A stretch of 16,007 nt of DNA from Granulosicoccus sp964352535 (GTDB lineage: Bacteria > Pseudomonadota > Gammaproteobacteria > Granulosicoccales > Granulosicoccaceae): NCBI GenBank assembly GCA_964352535.1, contig CAYGSW010000131.1, positions 1 to 16,007 of the forward strand, in the 5' to 3' direction. Every line of letters starts with the position of its first letter. Positions within the stretch are counted from its first letter, which is position 1. Below the pieces are notes generated by a model. The model was not told the origin of the DNA. It worked only from the letters and a program-made list of their open reading frames with translations, and did not search any database. Positions 1 to 7,026 of this stretch are shown here, one piece after another. The position numbers and the translations under genes are program-made.

Positions 1-1
1 T

Positions 2-55
2 GAGGCCGCAGCGGTGCCGCTGCGCGAAACCATTTTTGCCGATTCTTTTGAGTAG
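2..55 (+). CDS. Possible 3' end of a truncated upstream gene
   Basis: Frame 2 is open from the window edge to a TAG at 53-55, giving a 17-residue C-terminal tail (EAAAVPLRETIFADSFE). The codons have GC-rich third positions like the clear genes here, and the frame would converge on the molybdopterin-enzyme gene that ends at 119. Nothing in so short a tail identifies a family. A perfect 8-bp inverted repeat (7-14 with 17-24) lies inside it. The evidence is only an open frame, so this may not be a gene. Confidence 0.3.
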   Translation, partial: EAAAVPLRETIFADSFE

Positions 56-118
56 TAGCCTGGATAGCCCCGCGGGAAACGGCCTGACCCGCTTCCGCCC
101 CATAGGCCTTGGTTCAAA

Positions 119-2323
119 TCAGGCGATGTAAGACTGTCCCTGGAAAGGCAACCGGGTGAGGAATTTGCCGGTGGCATCAGCGATGGCGTTGGCAACGGCG
201 GCAGCGATCGGTGGCAGGCCGGGTTCGCCGACGCCGCTGGGCGCTTCGGCGGATTTAACGATATGCACCTCAATATCCGGCATTTCGCTGATCCGCAGTG
301 GCCGATAGTTCTGAAAATTGCTCTGGTCGACGACACCATTAGTCAGGGTTATCTGTTCCCGCAGGGCCGCCGATAAGCCATAGCCAATCGCGCCTTCCAT
401 CTGTGCCCGAATGATGTCAGGGGTAACCGCAACGCCGCAGTCAATGGCACACACCACCCGGTCCACCCTCAGCTGATCGTCAGCCGACACGGTGACCTCT
501 GCGACCTGGGCAACATAGCTGGCGAAGGATTTGTGCAGGGCTATTCCTCGCCCACGTCCTTTGCCCAGGGGTTCACCCCAACCCGCAGCGCTGGCCGCCA
601 GATTCAACACCCCCAGCAGGCGATCATGACCCTGCAACATGCCCCTGCGCATTTCGTAGGGGTCGGCGTTGCAGGCTTTGGCAGCCATGTCAAAAAACAC
701 CTCGGTGGCGTAGGCATTGTGGGAGTGACCCACAGAACGCCACCACAACACTGGAATGCCGGAGGCAACCATGTGGACATCAAGGTGAAAATTGTCAATC
801 GCGTAGGGTAGATGGTGTGACCCTTCAACCGCCGTCGGGTCTATACCATTGCGTATGAACTTCTCTGCACTGGTACCCTTTAAGATGGATTGCGACACCA
901 CTCGTTGATTCCAGCCCACCAGCTTGTTGTCATCGCTGATGGCGGCGCGGATGCGGTGGGCGGCCATGGGGCGATAGCGTCCGCCCCTCATGTCGTCTTC
1001 CCGTGACCACTGGAGTTTTATTGGGAAGGCGCCGTCGACAGCCATGGCAATAAACGCCGCCTCGGCCACAAAATCGCAATCGGCGGGGGATCGCCGGCCG
1101 AAACTGCCACCGGCAATTACGGTGTTAATGAAAACCTGCTCGGGATTCAGGCCGGTGATCTCAGCCACCATTTCCTGATCTACCGACGGTTGCTGTGAAG
1201 CGGTCCAAACATCACAGCGCTGGTCGCCAAGTTCGACCATGCAGTTCAACGGTTCCATCGCGGCGTGGGCCAAAAACGGGAAGGCAAATTCAGCCTCCAC
1301 GACCTTGTTGGCCGATTTAAAGGCTAGCGTTACGTCTCCGTCGTCGCGACTGATAGCGCCGGGCTGGTTAAGTTGTTGTTGGTATTGGGCCCGAAGTTCA
1401 GCGCTGCCCCGGTTCTCGGCGTTGGTTTCGTCCCAGCTAAGCTTCAGCTCGCCCCGGGCCTTCACGGCGGTGACGTAGCTGTCGGCGAGCACCGCCACTC
1501 CCCGGGGTATTGCTACCACCTTGGAAACGCCTGGCACCTGTAGGGCTTTGCTGGAGTCCAGGGTTTTCAGCCTGGCGCCAAATTTGGGCGGTCGCGCTAC
1601 CACGGCAATTTTCATATTAGGCCTGGTGAGGTCTGTGCCGAATAGGGCGCTGCCGTCGGTTTTTGCCGCTGAATCCTTGCGCGGCAGACGAGTACCTATC
1701 AAACGAAATTCGCTGGGATCCTTAAGCGCCACTTCCCCGGGTGGCTCCATCTGCCCTGCGGCCGAGGCCAGTTCGCCAAAGCTTGCGCTGTCAGATCCGC
1801 TGAATACTCGACCAGACTTCACTGAAACCCGTGCAAGTTCTACCCCCCACCGCTTTGCTGCTGCTTGAACCAGCAGCGCCCGGGCTCCGGCGCCAGCCTG
1901 TCGTAGCTGGGTCCAGGAGTTGGCCAGCGACGTTGACCCACCGGTGGCCTGTTTGCTGCTGAACATGAGGTTTCGATAGATGGCTTTATCCGCGGGGGCA
2001 AACGCCGTGTCAATCTGGGACCAGTCGGCGTCCATTTCTTCCGCCACGATGGCGGCCAGTCCAGTGGTAACACCCTGGCCTTTCTCCAGGTGTTTGATCA
2101 CAACCGTTACGCTGTTGTCCGAGTTCACTCGTACAAAATCATTCATGATGACCAGGCCTGATGAGGCGTTGCCTGGGGCACCGTAGGAAGCGCCGCTAAA
2201 TACGCTGACCATACCGATGGCAAATCCGGTGCTTCCCAAAGCTGTAACCTTGAGAAACTCGCGACGGCTGTTGTCTGGGGCGTCCGGCTTGAATCTTTGG
2301 GCGGATTTTGAAGTATCACTCAT
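119..2323 (-). CDS. Tat-exported xanthine dehydrogenase-family molybdopterin-binding subunit (IorB-like)
   Basis: This 734-residue protein resembles the large subunit of molybdenum hydroxylases of the isoquinoline 1-oxidoreductase beta (IorB) type, which hydroxylate N-heterocycles or oxidise aldehydes with water as oxygen donor. The N-terminus has a twin-arginine signal (SRREFLK, arginines 20-21, then a hydrophobic stretch), so the product should be exported folded to the periplasm. Visible family hallmarks are EKGQGV followed by VAEEMD near residues 80-100, a GGS..S..W..LR segment, and the C-terminal GVGEPGLPP, whose Glu matches the catalytic base of the family. The length fits IorB proteins. 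These enzymes normally need a small 2Fe-2S subunit, and none is encoded beside it on either side within the window. The start is the ATG at 2321-2323; no clear Shine-Dalgarno sequence precedes it. The substrate cannot be read from the sequence. Confidence 0.9.
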   Translation of the reverse strand: MSDTSKSAQRFKPDAPDNSRREFLKVTALGSTGFAIGMVSVFSGASYGAPGNASSGLVIMNDFVRVNSDNSVTVVIKHLEKGQGVTTGLAAIVAEEMDADWSQIDTAFAPADKAIYRNLMFSSKQATGGSTSLANSWTQLRQAGAGARALLVQAAAKRWGVELARVSVKSGRVFSGSDSASFGELASAAGQMEPPGEVALKDPSEFRLIGTRLPRKDSAAKTDGSALFGTDLTRPNMKIAVVARPPKFGARLKTLDSSKALQVPGVSKVVAIPRGVAVLADSYVTAVKARGELKLSWDETNAENRGSAELRAQYQQQLNQPGAISRDDGDVTLAFKSANKVVEAEFAFPFLAHAAMEPLNCMVELGDQRCDVWTASQQPSVDQEMVAEITGLNPEQVFINTVIAGGSFGRRSPADCDFVAEAAFIAMAVDGAFPIKLQWSREDDMRGGRYRPMAAHRIRAAISDDNKLVGWNQRVVSQSILKGTSAEKFIRNGIDPTAVEGSHHLPYAIDNFHLDVHMVASGIPVLWWRSVGHSHNAYATEVFFDMAAKACNADPYEMRRGMLQGHDRLLGVLNLAASAAGWGEPLGKGRGRGIALHKSFASYVAQVAEVTVSADDQLRVDRVVCAIDCGVAVTPDIIRAQMEGAIGYGLSAALREQITLTNGVVDQSNFQNYRPLRISEMPDIEVHIVKSAEAPSGVGEPGLPPIAAAVANAIADATGKFLTRLPFQGQSYIA

Positions 2324-2349
2324 GCCATCAGTCTACACATTTGCTTGCA

Positions 2350-2377
2350 GGTCAAAGGCGGTGATTTCGTGTTGACC
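2350..2377. promoter_or_regulatory. Candidate operator: inverted repeat in the divergent intergenic region
   Basis: Perfect 6-base arms GGTCAA (2350-2355) and TTGACC (2372-2377) lie with centres 22 bases apart, about two helical turns. They sit in the 150-base gap between the minus-strand molybdopterin gene and the plus-strand F420 operon. A further TTGACA follows at 2379-2384. Such spacing suits a dimeric regulator controlling one or both units, but six-base arms can occur by chance. I found no convincing -35/-10 pair in this gap for either direction. Confidence 0.2.
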
Positions 2378-2458
2378 ATTGACAGGGTCGATTGATCTGG
2401 GACAGCGCCACTGACAGACTACAAAACGACAAATTCCTGTCGGTTATGAGCCACCAAC

Positions 2459-2463
2459 GGAGG
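2459..2463 (+). promoter_or_regulatory. Shine-Dalgarno GGAGG that decides the npdG start
   Basis: GGAGG at 2459-2463 is 10 bases upstream of the ATG at 2474 and only 1 base upstream of the ATG at 2465. It therefore supports the shorter reading frame. Confidence 0.6.
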
Positions 2464-2473
2464 CATGCTGCCC

Positions 2474-3142
2474 ATGAGCGACCCACTACCGAGCATTGCT
2501 ATCATTGGAGGTACCGGCGCGTTGGGCAGCGGTTTGGCCTTTCGCTGGGCTAAAGCCGGTTATCCCATCATGATTGGTTCACGCAATGCTGCCAGCAGTG
2601 CTGAGGCGGCAGCAGCGCTTAATGCTCGACTTTCTTGCTCGTTGGTCAGCGGTGGTGAGAACCTTGCGGTGGCTGAGCAGGCACAGCTCATTGTTGTCAC
2701 TGTGCCCTTCGCCAGCCACCAAAGCACCATGGAAAAAATTCGCCAGGCGGCGGTGGGTAAAGTGGTACTGGATACCACTGTACCGCTGGTGCCGCCGAAG
2801 GTTAGCCGGGTACAGCTGTCGGAGTACTGGCCAGCCGCGCGCAGCGCACAGAAAATTCTCGGTGACCAGGTTAGAGTCGTTTCGGCGTTCCATAATGTGG
2901 CAGCGGCCCATTTGCAACACGACAACGGTGATGAGAAAAGCGACGTACTGGTTTGCGGCAACGACCCAGCTGCTCGGGCTGAAGTCATCACCCTGGTCGA
3001 AGCCGCGGGATATCGGGGTTGGCATGCCGGACCCATCGACAATTCCGTGGTGGGAGAAGCGTTAACCTCAGTGCTCATTTTTATCAACAAGCGCTATGGC
3101 ATTCAGGGCTCAGGGATTCAGATCGTCGGTCACACTCAATGA
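2474..3142 (+). CDS. npdG: F420H2:NADP+ oxidoreductase (NADPH-dependent F420 reductase)
   Basis: This protein catalyses hydride exchange between NADPH and coenzyme F420 in the cytoplasm; in aerobic bacteria it usually supplies F420H2 to F420-dependent reductases. The N-terminal Rossmann fold has the dinucleotide motif IIGGTGALGSG (residues 10-20) and GSR at 35-37, whose Arg fits NADP preference. VLDTTVPL and RVVSAFHNVAA follow, both typical of the Fno/NpdG family. The length is 222 residues from the ATG at 2474, normal for the family. An in-frame ATG at 2465 lies only one base after the GGAGG at 2459-2463, whereas 2474 sits 10 bases after it, so 2474 is preferred. It is the first gene of the F420 operon, and its stop overlaps the cofC start as ATGA (3139-3142). 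The family is also called fno. Confidence 0.92.
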   Translation: MSDPLPSIAIIGGTGALGSGLAFRWAKAGYPIMIGSRNAASSAEAAAALNARLSCSLVSGGENLAVAEQAQLIVVTVPFASHQSTMEKIRQAAVGKVVLDTTVPLVPPKVSRVQLSEYWPAARSAQKILGDQVRVVSAFHNVAAAHLQHDNGDEKSDVLVCGNDPAARAEVITLVEAAGYRGWHAGPIDNSVVGEALTSVLIFINKRYGIQGSGIQIVGHTQ

Positions 3143-3888
3143 TTGACCACACTTTTGCCCAGCAGCCCTCAGACCGCAAAACCTGGGCGGTGGTGCCGAT
3201 AAAACAACTCCATCGGGCGAAGCAGCGACTGACCAGCTGCCTGTCTGCTGGAGAGCGACGGCTGCTAGCAGTCACCATGCTGGGCGATGTTCTGTTGGCA
3301 TTATCCAAATCTTCTCGCCTTGCTGGCTTTAGCGTGGTGACGGGAGATGCAACCGTCATCGCCCTGGCCAAGGACTACGGCGCCGGGGTAATCGAGACCC
3401 AGGCTGACTGCGGCCAGTCTGCCGCGCTCTATCAAGCAACCGGTCTGCTGGCCGACACTGGCGTTAGTCGAGTCATGATCTTGCCCGGTGATACACCCCT
3501 GGTCACTGCGGCGGAAATTGATGCCGTCGCCTCCAGCATGCACAGCGCTGACAGCGTTACCGTTGTGGCTAACTGCCAGGGTACTGGCACTAACTGCATG
3601 GCCAGTTTTCTGCCGTTGCCAATACCCCTGGCCTTTGGCCTTAACTCATTTCCCCAGCACTGCTCGTTCATAGAGGACGCAGGGTTGAAGGTGGTCAGTC
3701 TTGCCCTGGAAGGTTTGACGCTGGATATCGATACACGAGACGATTTGCTCGCGTTGCGTCAGTTAACCCCTCGGACGCATACCCAAAAGTTGCTGGCAGG
3801 CCACCAATTTGGTCGACGTTTGCCAGCCACCGCCGGCCCCTTAGCCGGTCATGCATGTTCCATCGCTAGCGGGCAACTACCGCTGTGA
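3139..3888 (+). CDS. cofC: CofC-type guanylyltransferase of F420 biosynthesis
   Basis: CofC/FbiD activates a three-carbon phospho-acid (2-phospho-L-lactate, phosphoenolpyruvate or 3-phosphoglycerate, depending on lineage) with GTP, giving the guanylylated intermediate used by CofD. The 249-residue product has the nucleotidyltransferase landmarks in order: VPIK..HRAKQRL near residues 19-31, LPGDTPLV (here the motif is GDTP rather than the commoner ADLP), GTGTN, FG.NSF.QH and LDIDTRDDL. The start is the ATG at 3139, which overlaps the npdG stop by four bases. The frame stays open upstream to 3019, but that extension lies inside npdG and lacks family similarity. About 35 residues after the LDIDTRDDL block look like a divergent tail. 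The acceptor substrate cannot be decided by eye. The stop overlaps the GTG of fbiC (3885-3888). Confidence 0.9.
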   Translation: MIDHTFAQQPSDRKTWAVVPIKQLHRAKQRLTSCLSAGERRLLAVTMLGDVLLALSKSSRLAGFSVVTGDATVIALAKDYGAGVIETQADCGQSAALYQATGLLADTGVSRVMILPGDTPLVTAAEIDAVASSMHSADSVTVVANCQGTGTNCMASFLPLPIPLAFGLNSFPQHCSFIEDAGLKVVSLALEGLTLDIDTRDDLLALRQLTPRTHTQKLLAGHQFGRRLPATAGPLAGHACSIASGQLPL

Positions 3889-6263
3889 TCACCCTGCGGG
3901 GACTGGCTGATAGCCCTATCACTGACGAACAGCTGCTGCGGGTCGAACACCCCGAAGAGTTAGAATTCCTGGTGGCTAGAGCCGCGCAACAGCGAGACCG
4001 TGGGCATGGAGATATCGTCAGCTATTCAAAAAAAGTCTTTATCCCCTTAACCCGGCTGTGTCGTGATGTTTGCCACTATTGCACCTACGCCAAAACCCCT
4101 TCACAAATTTCACAGCCCTTTCTCTCCGTTGAGGAGGTTCTGGCCATCGCCCAAGCGGGACAGCGGGCAGGCTGTAAAGAAGCCTTGTTTACCCTGGGCG
4201 ACAAGCCCGAGCTGCGCTACCGCGCCGCGCGACAGTGGTTAACAGCTGCCGGCTTTGATTCCACCTTGCACTACGTTGCATCGATGGCCCACAGGGTGCT
4301 TCAAGAAACCGGCTTGTTGCCACACATTAATGCTGGCCTGATGAGTCCGGCCGAGATGGCGATGTTACGCCAGGTGTCGGTTTCGCAAGGGCTGATGCTG
4401 GAGGCCCTGGCGCCACAATTGGGCGAAAAAGGCGGCCCACACTTTGGCTCGCCAGATAAAGACCCATTTCGACGATTGCAAAATATTCGCGCCGCTGGTG
4501 AGCTGCAGATTCCGTTTACCACAGGGCTGCTGGTGGGTATTGGTGAAACCCGTCAGCAAAGGCTGCGGGCGCTGCGAGTATTGAAGGCCATGCACGATGA
4601 ATACGGCCATATTCAGGAAATCATCATCCAGAACTTTCGTGCCAAGCCTGGTACAAAAATGGCCGGTACGGTGGAGCCCGATATCCAACAGTTAGCCTGG
4701 ACCGTGGCGGCGGCTCGACTGATTTTTGGTTCCCGGATGAACCTGCAGGTTCCGCCTAATTTGAACCGTGGATCCAGTGCAATTCTGATTGGCGCCGGGA
4801 TCAACGATTGGGGCGGCGTTTCGCCGGTGACCCCAGACCATGTGAACCCGGAAGCCGAATGGCCGCAGCTGGACGTGCTGCAGGCTGAGACCGCAGCTGC
4901 CGGTAAGACCCTGGTAGAACGGTTGGCCGTCTACCCGTCCTACCTGACTCAGCCCCATCGATGGTTGGATCCGGCGCTTAACAGCCCAACCTTGCAGCAG
5001 CAGGACGCTCAGGGTTACGCCCGCAGCGATGACTGGGTTGCCGGTGGCGCCTTAGTACCCGCGCCGGCCCGGCAGGGGATTTTGTCCGGCCGAGGCAAAC
5101 CGCGCTATCGCTCTACCACCCTCGACTCGGTGTTACATCGAGCCGGTGAAGGTGAGCCCCTGGGCGCGGTTGATGTGGTGCAGCTGCTGGAGGTCCGGGG
5201 TGGGGCGGTGGAGGAGGTTTGTCAGGCGGCTGATGCCCTGCGCCGCAAGGTCAGTGGTGACGCTATCACCTATGTCATCAATCGCAATATCAACTACACC
5301 AACGTGTGTTATTTCAAATGCGGTTTTTGCGGGTTCTCCAAAGGCCAACGGACAACGCAGTCCCGGGGTAAGTCCTATGATCTGGCGCTTAACCAGATTG
5401 TTGATAGAGCCCGTGAGGCTGCTGACCGTGGCGCCACCGAGGTATGTCTACAGGGGGGGATACACCCTCGATATACCGGCGATACCTACCTGGATATCTG
5501 CCGGGCTATACGCAGCGAAGTGCCCAATCTGGCGATTCATGGATTTTCGCCGCTGGAAATTTGGCAGGGCGCAAAAACCTTGAATACTAGCCTGCAGAAA
5601 TTCCTTGAACGTCTCCAAGATGCCGGCCTTGGATCGCTGCCGGGTACCGCCGCGGAAATTCTGCATGACCAGGTACGGGCAAAAATTTGCCCTGATAAAA
5701 TATCCGCAAACCAGTGGCTTACAGTGATCAGTGCGGCCCACCAGGTGGGCCTGAAGACCACAGCAACCATAATGTTCGGTCATGTTGAGCAATATCGGCA
5801 TGTGGCGGCGCACCTGCTGCGGGTTCGCGCATTGCAGCAGCGCACCGGAGGCATCACCGAATTTGTGCCACTGCCCTTTGTTCATATGCAGGCACCGATA
5901 TTTATCAACGGCCAAGCGCGTAAAGGACCAACCTATCGTGAGGCTTTACTGATTCATGCGGTGGCAAGGTTGGTGTTGAATCCGTACATTACCAATATCC
6001 AAACGTCTTGGACCAAAATGGGGGTTGACGGTGCCATTGCCTGTCTGCAGGCCGGCTGTAACGATTTTGGTGGCACGCTGATGAACGAGAGCATCAGTCG
6101 CGCCGCTGGCGCTAGCCATGGCCAGGAGCTCAGCGCTGACCAGATGGAACAAATCATCTGGAAGATGGGCCGCATTGCGCAGCAGCGCTCAACCCAATAC
6201 GACACCTCTGCCGCTTTTACCCCATCGCCCATTGCCCCCCGGCCGTCTAATCACATTGCCTGA
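3885..6263 (+). CDS. fbiC: FbiC: fused CofG-CofH FO synthase
   Basis: This 792-residue bifunctional radical-SAM enzyme makes the deazaflavin FO from tyrosine and 5-amino-6-ribitylamino-uracil. The N-terminal half is CofG-like, with a Cx3CxxC cluster motif in CRDVCHYC (Cys59, 63, 66). The C-terminal half is CofH-like, with a second Cx3CxxC in VCYFKCGFC (Cys475, 479, 482). Long CofH signatures follow: EVCLQGGIHP, SLPGTAAEIL and GGITEFVPLPFVHMQ. Both clusters are intact, so both half-reactions should work. The fused form is typical of actinobacteria, whereas archaea and cyanobacteria carry separate proteins; the length is a little under the mycobacterial protein. Translation starts at a GTG (3885) within a GTGA overlap with cofC, indicating translational coupling. 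The last ~25 residues are low-complexity and overlap the presumed cofE start. Confidence 0.97.
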   Translation: MITLRGLADSPITDEQLLRVEHPEELEFLVARAAQQRDRGHGDIVSYSKKVFIPLTRLCRDVCHYCTYAKTPSQISQPFLSVEEVLAIAQAGQRAGCKEALFTLGDKPELRYRAARQWLTAAGFDSTLHYVASMAHRVLQETGLLPHINAGLMSPAEMAMLRQVSVSQGLMLEALAPQLGEKGGPHFGSPDKDPFRRLQNIRAAGELQIPFTTGLLVGIGETRQQRLRALRVLKAMHDEYGHIQEIIIQNFRAKPGTKMAGTVEPDIQQLAWTVAAARLIFGSRMNLQVPPNLNRGSSAILIGAGINDWGGVSPVTPDHVNPEAEWPQLDVLQAETAAAGKTLVERLAVYPSYLTQPHRWLDPALNSPTLQQQDAQGYARSDDWVAGGALVPAPARQGILSGRGKPRYRSTTLDSVLHRAGEGEPLGAVDVVQLLEVRGGAVEEVCQAADALRRKVSGDAITYVINRNINYTNVCYFKCGFCGFSKGQRTTQSRGKSYDLALNQIVDRAREAADRGATEVCLQGGIHPRYTGDTYLDICRAIRSEVPNLAIHGFSPLEIWQGAKTLNTSLQKFLERLQDAGLGSLPGTAAEILHDQVRAKICPDKISANQWLTVISAAHQVGLKTTATIMFGHVEQYRHVAAHLLRVRALQQRTGGITEFVPLPFVHMQAPIFINGQARKGPTYREALLIHAVARLVLNPYITNIQTSWTKMGVDGAIACLQAGCNDFGGTLMNESISRAAGASHGQELSADQMEQIIWKMGRIAQQRSTQYDTSAAFTPSPIAPRPSNHIA

Positions 6264-7026
6264 TTCCCGCGGCCTTGAGCAGCTAAATCTTACGGCCATC
6301 GCGCATATCCCCCTGGTCCACCAGGGGGATGACCTGTCTGATGTGATTAGTCGGGGCCTGGTGAGCAGCGGGCTAAAATTGCAGCACGACGATGTCCTGG
6401 TGGTGGCCCAGAAAATCGTCTCCAAAGCTGAAGGCCGTCTAGTCCAGCTGGCCAGCGTTAAGCCGAGTAAACGGGCCCAGGAGTTTGCGACTCAAATGGG
6501 CCGGGACCCCAGGGTGATAGAGCTGGTGCTGCGCGAATCCATCAACATTATTCGTCACAATGAGCGGGTCCTAATTACGGAAAATCGGCTGGGCATCATC
6601 ATGGCCAATGCGGGCATTGATCAATCCAACGTTGAGGCCGGAACGGCCCTTTTGCTGCCTGAAGATCCAGACCAATCCGCTCAAACCCTTCGCGCTGGAT
6701 TGAAAAAGCGTTGGCAAGTTAACCTTGGCGTGATTGTGGCGGACAGCATCGGAAGGGCCTGGCGCCGGGGTGTGATTGGCCACGCGATTGGGGTGGCTGG
6801 ACTTCCCGCCGTTGTGGATCTTAGAAAGCAAATCGATTTATATGGCAGAGAACTGAAAGTGACCGAAACCGGGTTGGCCGATGAGATTGCGGCGGCCGCG
6901 ACCATTGTCATGGGCCAGGCAGGTGAAGGAGTTCCAGGGGTGATCGTTCGCGGAATTCCCCATCATGACTCGGAGTCACCGGCAACAGCCCTGCTGCGGC
7001 CGCAGCAGGAAGACCTATTCCGATGA
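6256..7026 (+). CDS. cofE: Coenzyme F420-0:L-glutamate ligase (CofE), stand-alone
   Basis: CofE adds glutamate residues to F420-0 using GTP. Clear family blocks are PLVHQGDDL, VVAQKIVSKAEGR, MANAGID.SNV, VADSIGRAWR.G, HAIGVAGL and a C-terminal GVPGVIVRG. At about 256 residues it is a single-domain CofE, without the FMN-binding nitroreductase-like half found in actinobacterial FbiB. The start is uncertain. The first in-frame ATG (6118) would overlap fbiC by 146 bases and add a 46-residue low-complexity head. The TTG at 6256 gives a normal length and an 8-base overlap with fbiC; another TTG lies at 6232. None has a good Shine-Dalgarno sequence. A strong hairpin (6307-6330) lies inside the first codons. 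The stop overlaps cofD as ATGA (7023-7026). Confidence 0.9.
   Translation: MPDSRGLEQLNLTAIAHIPLVHQGDDLSDVISRGLVSSGLKLQHDDVLVVAQKIVSKAEGRLVQLASVKPSKRAQEFATQMGRDPRVIELVLRESINIIRHNERVLITENRLGIIMANAGIDQSNVEAGTALLLPEDPDQSAQTLRAGLKKRWQVNLGVIVADSIGRAWRRGVIGHAIGVAGLPAVVDLRKQIDLYGRELKVTETGLADEIAAAATIVMGQAGEGVPGVIVRGIPHHDSESPATALLRPQQEDLFR
6307..6330 (+). repeat. Perfect 10-bp GC-rich hairpin in the 5' part of cofE
   Basis: ATCCCCCTGG (6307-6316) and CCAGGGGGAT (6321-6330) are perfect inverted complements around a four-base TCCA loop. The element begins 44 bases after the fbiC stop and lies within cofE codons for IPLVHQGDD. It is not followed by a U-run, so it is not a classical terminator. Possible roles are mRNA processing, protection of the upstream message, or limiting cofE initiation; all are inference. 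Confidence 0.5.

Noticed and set aside
1..118. A partner 2Fe-2S subunit reading on the minus strand from an ATG at 103
   Set aside because: The short frame is Arg-rich with no cysteine cluster motif and no resemblance to IorA-type proteins.
2560..3090. A 176-residue open frame on the minus strand across the F420 reductase gene, plus overlapping frames of similar length
   Set aside because: They are antisense or out-of-frame shadows of npdG with Ser/Thr/Trp-rich composition and no family motifs; npdG itself is unmistakable.
3019..3138. N-terminal extension of cofC into npdG
   Set aside because: The 40 extra residues show no CofC similarity, and the ATG at 3139 gives the expected start with a 4-base overlap.
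6118..6255. ATG start at 6118 for cofE
   Set aside because: It would add 46 residues of Arg/Pro/Ser-rich sequence that is simply fbiC read in another frame; CofE similarity begins only near 6290.
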